This document shows, piece by piece, positions 26,525 through 37,738 of a stretch of 64,000 bases of DNA (positions within the stretch are counted from its first letter, which is position 1; every line of letters starts with the position of its first letter). Origin of the DNA: Pelovirga terrestris (lineage in GTDB: Bacteria; Desulfobacterota; Desulfuromonadia; Desulfuromonadales; Geopsychrobacteraceae); assembly GCF_014773365.1 (NCBI RefSeq), contig NZ_JACWUN010000002.1:124001-188000 (forward strand), in the 5' to 3' direction. A program made the translations under genes and the position numbers. A model generated the notes under the pieces. It saw only the letters and a list, made by a program, of their open reading frames with translations. It was not told the DNA's origin and ran no database searches.

Positions 26525-28873
26525 ATGTCCGATGACGATGCCCGGGTTATTGATCAACGCCAGTATCCTTTGTTGCCGCTACGCGATATCGTTGTTTTTC
26601 CCTATATGGTTGCCCCCCTTTTTGTTGGTCGACCGCTGTCAATCGGCGCCCTTGAGAGTGCGGTACAGGACGCCGATAAACTGATTTTTTTGACGACCCA
26701 AAAAGATCCACGAAACGATGACCCTGCTGGAGATGATCTTTACTCAGTCGGCACTCTGGGAAAGGTTGTCCAGCTGCTAAAGCTTCCCGATGGCACGGTG
26801 AAGGTTCTGGTTGAGGGAATTCAGCGCGGTGAAATTCAATCTTTTGCGCCGGGCAAAGATTACCACCGGGTCGTTGTCACGCCATTGCAGGAAGACGCAT
26901 CGACCCGCTCGACCGAGTTGGAAGCGGTGATGCGGGCAGTGGTCAGTGCTTTTGATGCCTATATCACCTTAAGCAAAAAAATCCCGCCTGAGGTCAACGC
27001 AGCACTTGTCGGCATTGATGACCCAGCCCGGCTCGCAGATACCGTAGCGGGCCATCTGCAGGTCACGATTGCGGAAAAGCAGGAGGTGCTGGAACTCCTT
27101 AATCCTGCGCGGCGACTTGAGCATCTGCTGGTATTGCTGGAACAGGAGACGGAAATCCTGCAAATTGAAGGGCGGGTCCGCAGTCGTGTCAAGAGTCAGA
27201 TGGAGCGCAGTCAGAAGGAATACTATCTCAATGAACAGATGCGGGCCATTCAGAAGGAGCTCGGTCAGCAGGATGATTTTAAGCAGGAGCTTCTGCAGTT
27301 TGAGCAGCAGGTTGATGATAAAAAAATGTCAACAGAGGCTCAGGTCAAGGCCCGGGCCGAAATTCGCAAGCTCAAGATGATGTCCCCCATGTCGGCAGAA
27401 GCGACGGTGGTGCGTAACTATATCGAGATGCTGTTGTCCTTGCCGTGGGATAAGGGCACCCGTGATCGCCATGATCTGGTGAAGGCTGAGCAGATCCTTG
27501 ATGAGGATCACTATGGGCTCTTCAAGGTTAAGGAACGTGTCCTTGAATATCTGGCGGTACAAGCGCTGGTTAAAAAAATCAAAGGACCCATCCTGTGTCT
27601 GGTAGGCCCCCCCGGTGTTGGCAAGACCTCGCTGGGACAATCGATCGCCAAAGCCTTACAACGAAAATTCGTCCGCATGTCGTTGGGGGGGGTTCGTGAC
27701 GAAGCGGAAATCCGTGGTCATCGGCGTACCTATATCGGTGCGATGCCGGGGAAGATTATTCAGGGACTGCGCAAGGTCGGGGTGAAAAATCCGGTTTTCA
27801 TGCTGGACGAAATCGACAAGATGAGCACTGATTTTCGCGGTGATCCTTCTTCTGCGCTGCTTGAAGTGCTTGATCCTGAACAGAACAACAGTTTTGTCGA
27901 CCATTTTCTTGACGTGGACTACGATCTGTCAAGTGTGCTTTTTGTCGCGACCGCCAACAGCCTGCACTCGATTCCCCGACCGTTACACGACCGGCTCGAA
28001 GTGATCCGTATTGAGGGCTATTCCGAAGAAGAAAAGTTGCATATTGCGCGGCGCTATCTGCTGAAAAAACAGATCGCAGCTCATGGCCTGAAGGCCGATC
28101 AGGTCCAATTTTCCGACGCGGCACTCTACGATATTATCCGCCACTATACGCGCGAGTCAGGGGTTCGCAGCCTCGATCGTCAAATTGCTGCCGTGATGCG
28201 CAAGCTGGCTAAAAGGGCGCTGCTTGAGGGGAAGAAAAAACACTTCAGGGTGACGGACAAGCAGATCACAAAATTTCTTGGAGTGGCACAATTCACGTAT
28301 GGGTTACGTGAAAAAGAGGATCAGGTCGGGCTGGCTACCGGCCTCGCCTGGACTGAAACCGGTGGAGAATTGCTGGTTATTGAGGTCACAACCTTCCCAG
28401 GACAGGGCAAGCTCATTATTACCGGGCAACTGGGAGAGGTTATGCAGGAATCCGCCCAGGCCGCTTTAAGCTACATCCGTTCACGCTGGCAAGAGTTGGG
28501 CCTTGAAGAAAACATGATCTCCTCCCTTGATATTCATATCCATGTGCCGGAAGGTGCCGTACCCAAAGATGGACCCTCTGCCGGCATCACCATTGCCACC
28601 GCGCTGGCGTCAGCCCTTAGCGGTCGGCGTGTCACCAAAGAAGTTGCAATGACCGGTGAGATTACCCTGCGTGGACGAGTCCTTGCGATCGGTGGATTAA
28701 AGGATAAAATTCTTGCTGCCAGGCGTGGCGGCATAGCACGGGTCATCATTCCGGCAGATAACCGTAAGCATCTAGTGGAACTGCCGCAGGAACTGGTGAA
28801 GAGTATCGAGGTTGAAACAGTGGAGCATATGGATCAGGTTCTGGCCCTGGCGCTGCTCCCACCCTTGGGATAA
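26525..28873 (+). CDS. lon: ATP-dependent protease Lon
   Basis: A 782-aa Lon protease: N-terminal substrate-binding domain (PLLPLRDIVVFPYMVAPLFV), central coiled coil, AAA+ module with Walker A GPPGVGKTS from residue 361, and a C-terminal Ser-Lys peptidase domain with catalytic Ser685 in KDGPSAGITIA and the following Lys in LKDKILAARRGG. It degrades misfolded and short-lived regulatory proteins. The frame stays open 22 codons upstream into the clpX terminator, but AGAGGT before the ATG at 26525 and the family start MSDDD-type fix the start. Confidence 0.96.
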   Translation: MSDDDARVIDQRQYPLLPLRDIVVFPYMVAPLFVGRPLSIGALESAVQDADKLIFLTTQKDPRNDDPAGDDLYSVGTLGKVVQLLKLPDGTVKVLVEGIQRGEIQSFAPGKDYHRVVVTPLQEDASTRSTELEAVMRAVVSAFDAYITLSKKIPPEVNAALVGIDDPARLADTVAGHLQVTIAEKQEVLELLNPARRLEHLLVLLEQETEILQIEGRVRSRVKSQMERSQKEYYLNEQMRAIQKELGQQDDFKQELLQFEQQVDDKKMSTEAQVKARAEIRKLKMMSPMSAEATVVRNYIEMLLSLPWDKGTRDRHDLVKAEQILDEDHYGLFKVKERVLEYLAVQALVKKIKGPILCLVGPPGVGKTSLGQSIAKALQRKFVRMSLGGVRDEAEIRGHRRTYIGAMPGKIIQGLRKVGVKNPVFMLDEIDKMSTDFRGDPSSALLEVLDPEQNNSFVDHFLDVDYDLSSVLFVATANSLHSIPRPLHDRLEVIRIEGYSEEEKLHIARRYLLKKQIAAHGLKADQVQFSDAALYDIIRHYTRESGVRSLDRQIAAVMRKLAKRALLEGKKKHFRVTDKQITKFLGVAQFTYGLREKEDQVGLATGLAWTETGGELLVIEVTTFPGQGKLIITGQLGEVMQESAQAALSYIRSRWQELGLEENMISSLDIHIHVPEGAVPKDGPSAGITIATALASALSGRRVTKEVAMTGEITLRGRVLAIGGLKDKILAARRGGIARVIIPADNRKHLVELPQELVKSIEVETVEHMDQVLALALLPPLG

Positions 28874-28939
28874 TAAAAACGAGGATGACAAATAAGTTGC
28901 GAAAACTTGCTCAAGCCCCGTTATGACGGGAAAAAGAGC

Positions 28940-28969
28940 TTGACACTTTTTTCGCAAACCTGATATACC
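28940..28969 (+). promoter_or_regulatory. Sigma-70-type promoter of hup
   Basis: A -35 box TTGACA at 28940-28945 and a -10-like TATACC at 28964-28969 are separated by 18 bases, about 50 bases before the HU start codon. The inverted repeat TTGCGAAAA (28897-28905)/TTTTCGCAA (28949-28957) has its right half inside the spacer, which would suit an operator. This is a sequence inference only. Confidence 0.6.
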
Positions 28970-29019
28970 TTACGCGTTTTCGGACGGATCACATTAATCA
29001 ATCATCAAGGAGGTATCCC

Positions 29020-29292
29020 GTGACTAAAGCGGATCTTGTCAACGCAATGGCAGAAAAAGCTGAAATTAGCAAAACTGATGCTGAAGCAGCACTCAAGGCA
29101 TTTATCGAAACTGTAACAGAGGCGCTTCAGTCAGGTGACAAGGTTGCACTGGTTGGTTTTGGTACCTTCAGTGTTGGCGATCGTGCTGCACGGACAGGAC
29201 AGAATCCGCAAACAGGTCAGAAAATTGAAATTGCAGCTGCCAAGGTTCCCAAGTTCAAGGCCGGCAAGGCGTTGAAGGATGCAGTCAATTAA
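29020..29292 (+). CDS. hup: Histone-like DNA-binding protein HU
   Basis: A 90-aa HU-family protein covering the whole fold: [20 protein letters not shown] helices, [20 protein letters not shown], and the DNA-wrapping arm [20 protein letters not shown]. It bends and compacts DNA without sequence specificity. The GTG start sits seven bases after a perfect AAGGAGGT. The lon-hup adjacency is common in proteobacteria. A weak hairpin follows. Confidence 0.96.
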   Translation: MTKADLVNAMAEKAEISKTDAEAALKAFIETVTEALQSGDKVALVGFGTFSVGDRAARTGQNPQTGQKIEIAAAKVPKFKAGKALKDAVN

Positions 29293-29332
29293 ACCCTGTT
29301 AGTCACGTTCGAAGCAGTTTAACGATAGTGGG

Positions 29333-29394
29333 AACAGGAAGCATTTGCCGTCCGGCATGTCATTCCGTCTGGGCGCATACAAGCTTCCTGTTTC
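29333..29394 (+). terminator. Possible terminator hairpin after hup
   Basis: AACAGGAAGC (29333-29342) pairs with GCTTCCTGTT (29383-29392) across a 40-base loop; TTTCTG follows. The long loop and short T-tract make it a weak candidate. It lies just before the tRNA-Asp gene. Confidence 0.4.
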
Positions 29395-29404
29395 TGTCTG
29401 AAGA

Positions 29405-29481
29405 GGGGCTGTAGTAGAGTCGGTTACAACGCCGGCCTGTCACGCCGGAGGTCGCGGGTTCAAGTCCCGTCAGCCCCGCCA
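29405..29481 (+). tRNA. tRNA-Asp (anticodon GTC), copy 1
   Basis: A 77-base cloverleaf with acceptor GGGGCTG/CAGCCCC, anticodon stem CCGGC/GCCGG around CTGTCAC (anticodon GTC), T-arm CGGG-TTCAAGT-CCCG and encoded CCA. It is identical to the copy at 29588-29664. Confidence 0.95.
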
Positions 29482-29504
29482 TTTTTTAGAATTGTATCAA
29501 CGTC

Positions 29505-29580
29505 GGGCGAATAGCTCAGCTGGGAGAGCGCCTGCCTTACAAGCAGGATGTCGGGGGTTCGAGCCCCTCTTCGCCCACCA
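29505..29580 (+). tRNA. tRNA-Val (anticodon TAC)
   Basis: A 76-base cloverleaf with acceptor GGGCGAA/TTCGCCC, anticodon stem CCTGC/GCAGG around CTTACAA (anticodon TAC), T-arm GGGGG-TTCGAGC-CCCTC and encoded CCA. It sits between the two tRNA-Asp copies. Confidence 0.95.
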
Positions 29581-29587
29581 TATTTAA

Positions 29588-29664
29588 GGGGCTGTAGTAG
29601 AGTCGGTTACAACGCCGGCCTGTCACGCCGGAGGTCGCGGGTTCAAGTCCCGTCAGCCCCGCCA
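29588..29664 (+). tRNA. tRNA-Asp (anticodon GTC), copy 2, bounding the ATPase island
   Basis: The second identical 77-base tRNA-Asp gene. Its 3' 49 bases (29616-29664) reappear with one base missing at 37022-37069, beyond the ATPase operon. This is the pattern left when an element integrates at the 3' end of a tRNA gene. Confidence 0.95.
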
Positions 29665-29671
29665 TAAAATC

Positions 29672-29705
29672 AAGCACTTAGCCAGTTTTGGTTAGGTGCT
29701 TTTTT
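29672..29705 (+). terminator. Terminator after the tRNA-Asp/Val cluster
   Basis: AAGCACTTAGCC (29672-29683) pairs with GGTTAGGTGCTT (29690-29701), with two mismatches or wobbles, followed by a T-run to 29705. It ends the tRNA transcript and insulates the ATPase operon from it. Confidence 0.75.
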
Positions 29706-31948
<2,243 letters not shown>

Positions 31949-31956
<8 letters not shown>

Positions 31957-32287
31957 CGAATCCGATCAGAAACCGTTGAAGTCGCCGCCGAAGCTAAGCC
32001 GGGAAGTTGGCGTCAAGGCGGAGCGCAAATTGCGTGCGCAACGCCATGTCAACCGTACCGTCTGGTTCGGGCTGGGCATGATGGGGCTGATCGGCTGGTC
32101 GGTAACGATTCCGACCCTGCTCGGTGCGGCGCTGGGTCTGTGGCTGGATCAGCAGTATCCGGGAGGTCGATCCTGGACCCTGGCCCTGCTGGTTGTCGGC
32201 CTTGCCATCGGCTGCTTGAATGCCTGGCATTGGGTGACCAGAGAAAACCGGGCCATGCGTGAAGAACAGGAGGATGACGATGAATGA
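31949..32287 (+). CDS. atpQ: N-ATPase accessory membrane protein AtpQ
   Basis: A 112-aa protein with a basic N-terminus and two membrane hairpin segments (VWFGLGMMGLIGWSVTIPTL, WTLALLVVGLAIGCLNAWHW) separated by GLWLDQQYPGG, ending in an acidic tail. It matches AtpQ (AtpZ/AtpI-like), a small subunit found in N-ATPase operons and thought to help c-ring assembly or cation supply. Its ATG lies eight bases before the atpC stop. Confidence 0.85.
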
Positions 32288-32603
32288 AGCGTTTCGTTTG
32301 GCGCCGGTGTTGGTGGCGGGCGTGTTGCTCGGGGCGATTTTTTATGGCGGCCTGTGGTGGACAGTTCGCCAGGGCGTTTCGTCCCAACGGCCGGCGCTTT
32401 GGTTCTTCGGCAGTCTGCTGCTGCGGATGAGCATCGTCCTGACCGGATTTTATGTTGTTGCTGATGGTCAGTGGCAGCGACTGCTGGTGTGTTTCGTTGG
32501 ATTTGTGACGGCGCGCCTGATCGTGACGTGGCTCACCCGCCCGCCGGTCGATTCTCGCAATGTGCCGGCAAAGGAGGGTTGTCATGAATTTAAGTCCCGA
32601 TGA
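32280..32603 (+). CDS. atpR: N-ATPase accessory membrane protein AtpR
   Basis: A 107-aa protein with three membrane segments (LAPVLVAGVLLGAIFYGGLW, ALWFFGSLLLRMSIVLTGFY, LLVCFVGFVTARLIVTWLT). AtpR is specific to N-ATPase operons; charged residues within its helices have been suggested to interact with the c-ring glutamate, here Arg in LLLRMS and TARL. The perfect AGGAGG six bases before the ATG at 32280 fixes the start, overlapping the atpQ stop. The frame is open seven codons further upstream. Confidence 0.85.
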   Translation: MNEAFRLAPVLVAGVLLGAIFYGGLWWTVRQGVSSQRPALWFFGSLLLRMSIVLTGFYVVADGQWQRLLVCFVGFVTARLIVTWLTRPPVDSRNVPAKEGCHEFKSR

Positions 32604-33282
32604 GATCATTTTCTGGCAATGCGGTTTTTTCAAGCTCAACGCCACCATTGTCTTCACCTGGGGACTGATGTTGGTCATGGCCGTCGGGTCATTACTCATC
32701 ACCCGTAACATTTCCATCGGTCTTGCCCGTTCCCGGTGGCAAAATCTGCTGGAAATTGTCGCCACCCTGACCGAGAAACAAATCGAAGAAGTGGGCCTTG
32801 GCCACCCGAGAAAATATCTCCCCTTTTTGGGCACGCTCTTTCTGTTCGTCGCCATGGCGGCCCTGTTCACTGTCTTTCCCGGCTACGAGCCGCCGACCGG
32901 CTCGCTCTCGACCACCGCGGCGCTGGCGCTCTGTGTGTTTGTGGCGGTGCCGCTGTTTGGCATCATCGAACGCGGCTTTGGCAATTATCTCAAGTCCTAT
33001 GTGCAGCCGACGTTCATCATGCTGCCGTTTAATATCATCAGCGAACTTTCGCGCACGCTGGCCCTGGCTGTTCGTCTGTTCGGAAACATGATGAGCGGGG
33101 CGATGATCATCGGTATTTTGCTGACCATCACGCCCTTTATCTTTCCGGTCGTGATGAAGGCCCTCGGCCTGCTCACCGGCATGGTGCAAGCCTACATCTT
33201 CTTTATCCTGTCCACGGTTTACATCGCGGCCGCTACCCGTGTGAATACATCAAAATCTGAAGTGGACCCCATTGAACCATGA
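32584..33282 (+). CDS. atpB: N-type ATP synthase subunit a
   Basis: A 232-aa membrane stator subunit. The essential half-channel arginine lies in ALAVRLFGNMMSGAMIIGIL. Other helices include FKLNATIVFTWGLMLVMAVG, LPFLGTLFLFVAMAALFTVF and GMVQAYIFFILSTVYIAAAT. It carries ions past the c-ring. Start chosen at the ATG with AAGGAGGG upstream; it overlaps the atpR stop by 20 bases. The 50-base gap to atpE contains three copies of GAACCAT. Confidence 0.93.
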   Translation: MNLSPDEIIFWQCGFFKLNATIVFTWGLMLVMAVGSLLITRNISIGLARSRWQNLLEIVATLTEKQIEEVGLGHPRKYLPFLGTLFLFVAMAALFTVFPGYEPPTGSLSTTAALALCVFVAVPLFGIIERGFGNYLKSYVQPTFIMLPFNIISELSRTLALAVRLFGNMMSGAMIIGILLTITPFIFPVVMKALGLLTGMVQAYIFFILSTVYIAAATRVNTSKSEVDPIEP

Positions 33283-33331
33283 ACCATAAACCTTGAACCA
33301 TAAATAATGACAACCAGGGAGATCTCATACT

Positions 33332-33613
33332 ATGGATAGCATGACGTTAATCGCAATCGCATCTATTCTCGCTGCAGGCCTCACCACCGGCATCGGCTGT
33401 ATCGGCCCGGCGCTGGGGGAAGGGTGGGCAGTATCGACCGCGCTGAGATCGCTGGCTCAGCAGCCAGACGCCTCCGCCACCATCACCCGGACCTTGTTCG
33501 TGGGGCTGGCGATGATCGAATCCACGGCCATTTATTGCTTCGTGGTCTCGATGATTCTCATATTCGCCAACCCGTTCTGGAACTACTTCATCGCTCAAAC
33601 CACAGGACAGTAA
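33332..33613 (+). CDS. atpE: N-type ATP synthase subunit c (ion-binding rotor)
   Basis: A 93-aa hairpin of two membrane helices. The first helix has Glu30 in GPALGEGWA and the second has the ion-binding cluster Glu63-Ser64-Thr65 with Tyr68 (MIESTAIYCFVV). The ES/T...Y set is the sodium-coordinating pattern of Na+-type c subunits, but the second carboxylate at position 30 is typical of N-ATPases and in some of these rotors goes with proton use. Ion specificity is therefore open. The start has AGGGAG about ten bases upstream. Confidence 0.93.
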   Translation: MDSMTLIAIASILAAGLTTGIGCIGPALGEGWAVSTALRSLAQQPDASATITRTLFVGLAMIESTAIYCFVVSMILIFANPFWNYFIAQTTGQ

Positions 33614-33617
33614 GCCG

Positions 33618-34472
33618 ATGTTAATCGATTGGTTCACCATCGCTGCGCAGGTGCTCAACTTTCTCATCCTGGTCTGGTTGATGAAACGCTTTCTCTACAA
33701 ACCCATCCTCGACGCCATCGACGCGCGGGAGGAGAGGATCACCAGAGAGCTTGCCGATGCCGACGCAAAAAAGGCTGAAGCGCAAAAAGAGAGTGCGGCG
33801 TTCGAGCGCAAAAACCAGGAATTTGACCAGCAGCGCAACGCGCTTCTGAGCCAGGCAACGGAGGAGGTAAAAGTCGAACGTCAGCGTCTTCTTGACGAGG
33901 TACTACAGGCGGCCGAAGCTCTTCGCGCCAAACGGCAGGAGGCCCTTGTGCGCGAACAACAGACCCTGAACGACGAAATAACCCGCCGGACGCGCAAGGA
34001 AGTTTTCGCCATCACGCGCAAGACGCTGACGGACCTCGCCGGGGCAAGCCTGGAAGAGCGCATCAGCGAGGTGTTCAGGCGCCGTTTGCGAGAGCTGGAC
34101 GCTGAGGCGAAGGGACGCTTTGCCAAGATCCTGAACACATCATCCGCTCCGGTGCTGGTGCGCAGCGCCTTTGAGCTGCCGGCTGAACAGCGAGCCGCGA
34201 TCCATCAGGCGCTCAACGAAACCTTCGCGGCTGAAATCGACGTTTGTTTCGAGATCGCACCGGACCTGATCAGCGGCATCGAACTTACCGCGAACGGACG
34301 AAGGATCGCCTGGAGCATCGCCGATTATTTGACGTCACTGGAAGAGAGCATTGGCGAACTGTTGCAAGGACCGGCCAAACCCAAAACCAAACCGGAGGTT
34401 GATCCGGCCACGCAAGCCGAACCCAAGCCGAAGCCCGGGACGCAACCTGTCGCTGCCAAGGAGACGCAATGA
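33618..34472 (+). CDS. atpF: N-type ATP synthase subunit b with fused delta-like C-terminus
   Basis: A 284-aa peripheral-stalk protein, much longer than a usual b subunit of about 160. Residues 4-25 form the membrane anchor ([20 protein letters not shown]), residues 30-140 a long charged helix, and residues 165-250 resemble the C-terminal half of the delta subunit ([40 protein letters not shown]). A Pro/Lys-rich tail ends the protein. No separate atpH gene is present in this operon, consistent with the fusion. It lies four bases after atpE and overlaps atpA by ATGA. Confidence 0.88.
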   Translation: MLIDWFTIAAQVLNFLILVWLMKRFLYKPILDAIDAREERITRELADADAKKAEAQKESAAFERKNQEFDQQRNALLSQATEEVKVERQRLLDEVLQAAEALRAKRQEALVREQQTLNDEITRRTRKEVFAITRKTLTDLAGASLEERISEVFRRRLRELDAEAKGRFAKILNTSSAPVLVRSAFELPAEQRAAIHQALNETFAAEIDVCFEIAPDLISGIELTANGRRIAWSIADYLTSLEESIGELLQGPAKPKTKPEVDPATQAEPKPKPGTQPVAAKETQ

Positions 34473-36013
34473 GCGCCCCGGCAGATGCTTTACAAAACGG
34501 TGTCGACCGCGCTTTCACCGTTCTTGGCCGGGGGCGCGAAATCTTCACGCCGCAACTGACGGCGCGGGAGGTGGGCACGATTACCGGTGTCGCCACGGGC
34601 ATCGCCCAGGTCACGGGCCTTCCCGGCGTCGGCTTTGATGAATTGGTGATGTTTCCCGGCGATGTCTTCGGCATCGCCTTCAATGTCGACCCGGAAGAGA
34701 TCGGCGTTGTCCTGCTCGGCGAATACTGGCATCTGAACACCGGGGATGAAGTCCGGCGCACGGGCCGGGTCATGGACGTGGCCGTGGGCGACGGATTGCT
34801 GGGACGTGTCATCGACCCACTTGGCCGGCCTCTCGACGGCAACGGACCGGTGGCCGCCAGCCGGCGTCAGCCGATCGAACGCCCCGCCACGCCCATCATG
34901 GATCGGGCGCCGGTCACGGTGCCGCTCCAGACCGGAATTAAAGTTATCGATGCGCTCATTCCCATCGGTCGCGGTCAGCGCGAGCTGATCCTCGGCGACC
35001 GCCAGACCGGCAAGACCGCCATCGCCGTCGACACCATTCTGAATCAGCGCGGCAAGGATGTCCTGTGCGTTTATTGCGCCATCGGTCAGCGAGGGGCCGC
35101 CATCGCCAAAGCGGTGGCCACTTTGCGGGAAAAAGAGGCGATGGATTATACCGTCGTGGTCGTCACCGAGGGCAATGATCCGCCCGGTCTCGCGTACATC
35201 GCCCCTTATGCCGCCACCAGCATTGCGGAGTTTTTCATGGAAGCGGGGCGCGATGTGCTGATCGTTTATGACGACCTCACCCATCATGCCCGCGCCTATC
35301 GCGAACTTTCTCTGTTACTGCGCCGACCGCCCGGCCGCGAAGCATTTCCCGGCGACATTTTTTATATCCACTCGCGGCTGCTCGAGCGCGCCACGCACTT
35401 ACGCAAGGAACTGGGCGGCGGCTCGCTCACCGCGCTGCCCATCATTGAAACCGAAGCGCAGAATATTTCCGCCTACATTCCGACCAATCTGATTTCGATC
35501 ACCGATGGGCAGATATACCTCTCGCCGGCGCTGTTCGAGCTGGGTGTCTTGCCCGCGGTCGATGTCGGAAAGTCCGTCTCACGCGTCGGTGGCAAGGCGC
35601 AACGCGCCGCTTACCGTGCGGTAGCCGGCGATCTCAAACTCTCCTACGCGCAATTTGAAGAACTCGAAACCTTTGCCCGGTTCGGTGCTCGGCTCGATGA
35701 AGATAACCGCAAGGTCATTGCCCATGGGCAGCGCATCCGGGCCATCCTCAAGCAGCCGGAATTCGCGCCGGTATCCATGCCCGGCCAAATCACTCTGTTG
35801 CTGGCGTTGACCGCAGATCTGTTCGTCGAGGTACCGCTTGACCGGATGAACGCGGCCGAGCGGGCCGTGCGCCAGGCGGCGGCCAAGATTCCGGCGGAGG
35901 TGAGCGAGCGCCTGGAGAGCGCCGACACCTTGAGCGCTGCGGATCGTGAAACGATCATTGAGATCGCCCGCCAGGCCCTCGCTGCGTTTTTAACCGCAAT
36001 GGAGATGTCATGA
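34469..36013 (+). CDS. atpA: N-type ATP synthase alpha subunit
   Basis: The 514-aa non-catalytic F1 subunit, with Walker A GDRQTGKT from residue 176, [20 protein letters not shown] as the full P-loop, and the alpha-specific QYTVV-type region seen here as [40 protein letters not shown] and [12 protein letters not shown]-like [15 protein letters not shown] are also present. Start overlaps the atpF stop, end overlaps the atpG start, each by four bases. Confidence 0.95.
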   Translation: MSAPADALQNGVDRAFTVLGRGREIFTPQLTAREVGTITGVATGIAQVTGLPGVGFDELVMFPGDVFGIAFNVDPEEIGVVLLGEYWHLNTGDEVRRTGRVMDVAVGDGLLGRVIDPLGRPLDGNGPVAASRRQPIERPATPIMDRAPVTVPLQTGIKVIDALIPIGRGQRELILGDRQTGKTAIAVDTILNQRGKDVLCVYCAIGQRGAAIAKAVATLREKEAMDYTVVVVTEGNDPPGLAYIAPYAATSIAEFFMEAGRDVLIVYDDLTHHARAYRELSLLLRRPPGREAFPGDIFYIHSRLLERATHLRKELGGGSLTALPIIETEAQNISAYIPTNLISITDGQIYLSPALFELGVLPAVDVGKSVSRVGGKAQRAAYRAVAGDLKLSYAQFEELETFARFGARLDEDNRKVIAHGQRIRAILKQPEFAPVSMPGQITLLLALTADLFVEVPLDRMNAAERAVRQAAAKIPAEVSERLESADTLSAADRETIIEIARQALAAFLTAMEMS

Positions 36014-36897
36014 GCGACACCTCCGCGAGCCTGCGCCGAAAAATCGATAGTGCCGGAAATTTGCAGTCGGTCGTCCGCACGATGAAAGCCCTGGCCGCTT
36101 CCAGTATCGGTCAATATGAGCAATCGGTGCGGGCGCTCGGTGATTACTATCATACGGTGGAGCTGGGATTGGGCGTCTGTTTTCGCGACGCCGATTCCTC
36201 TGGCCTGATGACCGGAGAGACCAAACAAACGAATAAGGGTGTGATCGAGGCGGTCGTGTTCGGCTCAGACCAGGGGCTGGTGGGCCAGTTTAATGACCTG
36301 GTGGCCGATTATGCGGTCAAGACGCTGGCGACTCTGACCGCCAAGGCCAATGTCTGGGCTGTCGGCGAGCGCGTGCAGGCACGCCTGGCGGACGTGGGAC
36401 TGCCACTGTTGGGACTCTTTACCGTGCCGAACTCGGTCACAGCCATCTCCTCGCTGGTCGGGCAGATTCTCGTGGAAAGCAAGACGCATCGCGATCAGGG
36501 TGAAGTCAGTGAACTTTACCTCTTTTACAACCGCCCTGCGTCCGGGGCGGTTTACACCCCCGTTAGCCAACGATTGCTGCCGCTAGATGCAACCTGGCGC
36601 CGCGAGCTGGCCGAACTTCACTGGCCGCTGGAGAATTTGCCTGAGATCATTGGCGACAAAACCGAGACACTGCGGGCGCTGATCCGCGAATATCTCTTCG
36701 TTTCACTTTTTAGGGCCTGTGCCGAATCCCTCGCCAGCGAGAACGCAAGCCGCCTGGCAGCGATGCAGCGCGCCGACAAAAACATCGACGAGCTGCTGGA
36801 GGGTCTCAATAGGACATTCCACCAACTGCGTCAGAGCGGCATCGACGAGGAACTGTTTGACGTTATCTCCGGCTTTGAAGCCTTGAGCACAAACTAA
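36010..36897 (+). CDS. atpG: N-type ATP synthase gamma subunit
   Basis: A 295-aa rotor shaft. The N-terminal coiled-coil half carries [26 protein letters not shown]-type conserved residues (visible as [16 protein letters not shown]) and the C-terminal one ends [20 protein letters not shown]. The middle is divergent from housekeeping gamma, as known for N-ATPases. It is the last gene of the operon; 124 bases later the tRNA-Asp fragment marks the island end. Confidence 0.9.
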   Translation: MSDTSASLRRKIDSAGNLQSVVRTMKALAASSIGQYEQSVRALGDYYHTVELGLGVCFRDADSSGLMTGETKQTNKGVIEAVVFGSDQGLVGQFNDLVADYAVKTLATLTAKANVWAVGERVQARLADVGLPLLGLFTVPNSVTAISSLVGQILVESKTHRDQGEVSELYLFYNRPASGAVYTPVSQRLLPLDATWRRELAELHWPLENLPEIIGDKTETLRALIREYLFVSLFRACAESLASENASRLAAMQRADKNIDELLEGLNRTFHQLRQSGIDEELFDVISGFEALSTN

Positions 36898-37021
36898 AAT
36901 GTGATACATTGACTCGGTGAAGGTTGGTCGATTTTGGTACCCCTGTTGTGTTAACCGAATTTTTTTCTCCTGGCTATTGTTTTCACCTGATGGACTCGAA
37001 TTTTATAAATTATTCAGTAGA

Positions 37022-37069
37022 CGGCCTGTCACGCCGGAGTCGCGGGTTCAAGTCCCGTCAGCCCCGCCA
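37022..37069 (+). repeat. Truncated tRNA-Asp 3' copy (candidate attachment site)
   Basis: These 48 bases match the 3' 49 bases of tRNA-Asp (anticodon loop to CCA) with one missing G in the variable region. They lack the 5' half of the tRNA, so they cannot make a functional product. They lie 124 bases past atpG and directly before thiE, marking the right border of the inserted ATPase segment. Confidence 0.9.
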
Positions 37070-37095
37070 TTAATTCAACAAAAAGGGACGGGTTT

Positions 37096-37731
37096 TTAGC
37101 AGTGACCGATAGCGTCTATGAGTTTTTTGCATACCGATGTAGGGTTTTTTGCCGTCAATAAGCTGGAGATGACCGCAGCCCCATGGGTACCGGTGGTCAT
37201 AACCGCTGGGGTATTGGTGACCGTTATGCCTCCCAGGGCGTACATTGGCAGCGCAGATGCCCGGCAGGCTTCTTGTAGTTCCGAAAGCCCCTTGGGCGCA
37301 CCGTAGCTTGCCTTTGAGGGGGTATAAAACACCGGACCATAGGTGGCAAAGTCAGCGCCCTGATCGGCGGCAGTGGTCACTTCTTCGGTGGAATGGGTAG
37401 AAACGCCGATCAGTTTTTCTTTGCCTAACAATTGTCGCGCTACCGCTGTGGGCAGGGAGCGACTTCTTAAGTGGACACCGTCGGCATTAACCGCCAGGGC
37501 AATGTCAACGCGATCATTGATGAGCAGCAGGCAGTTGTGACGCAAGGTGATGGTGCGAAGATGTTGTGCCATGTCGTAGAGCTGCTGTGCCGGCAAATCC
37601 TTCTCACGTAGCTGAATCATCCGTACTCCGGTTACCATCAATTGTTCCAGTACCTCGAAAAAATTCTGTTCCGGTCGAATCAGCCGGCGATCGGTGATCA
37701 GGTAAAGGGGCGGCAGGGGGGACTGTTTCAT
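37096..37731 (-). CDS. thiE: Thiamine-phosphate synthase
   Basis: A 211-aa TIM-barrel enzyme that joins the pyrimidine (HMP-PP) and thiazole phosphate moieties. The motifs LYLITDRRLI, MIQLREKDLPAQQLYD, LLINDRVDIALAVNADGVHL and GADFATYGPVFYTPSK are typical, though the usual SxHxxEE helix appears as GVSTHSTEEVTTAAD. It is the last gene of the riboswitch-controlled thiFSGHE operon, eight bases after thiH. Its end is only 27 bases from the tRNA-Asp fragment. Confidence 0.94.
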   Translation of the reverse strand: MKQSPLPPLYLITDRRLIRPEQNFFEVLEQLMVTGVRMIQLREKDLPAQQLYDMAQHLRTITLRHNCLLLINDRVDIALAVNADGVHLRSRSLPTAVARQLLGKEKLIGVSTHSTEEVTTAADQGADFATYGPVFYTPSKASYGAPKGLSELQEACRASALPMYALGGITVTNTPAVMTTGTHGAAVISSLLTAKNPTSVCKKLIDAIGHC

Positions 37732-37738
37732 TGGAGTC

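Noticed and set aside
37022-37069. Third tRNA-Asp gene
   Set aside because: Only the 3' part is present and one base is missing; the acceptor 5' strand and D-arm are absent.
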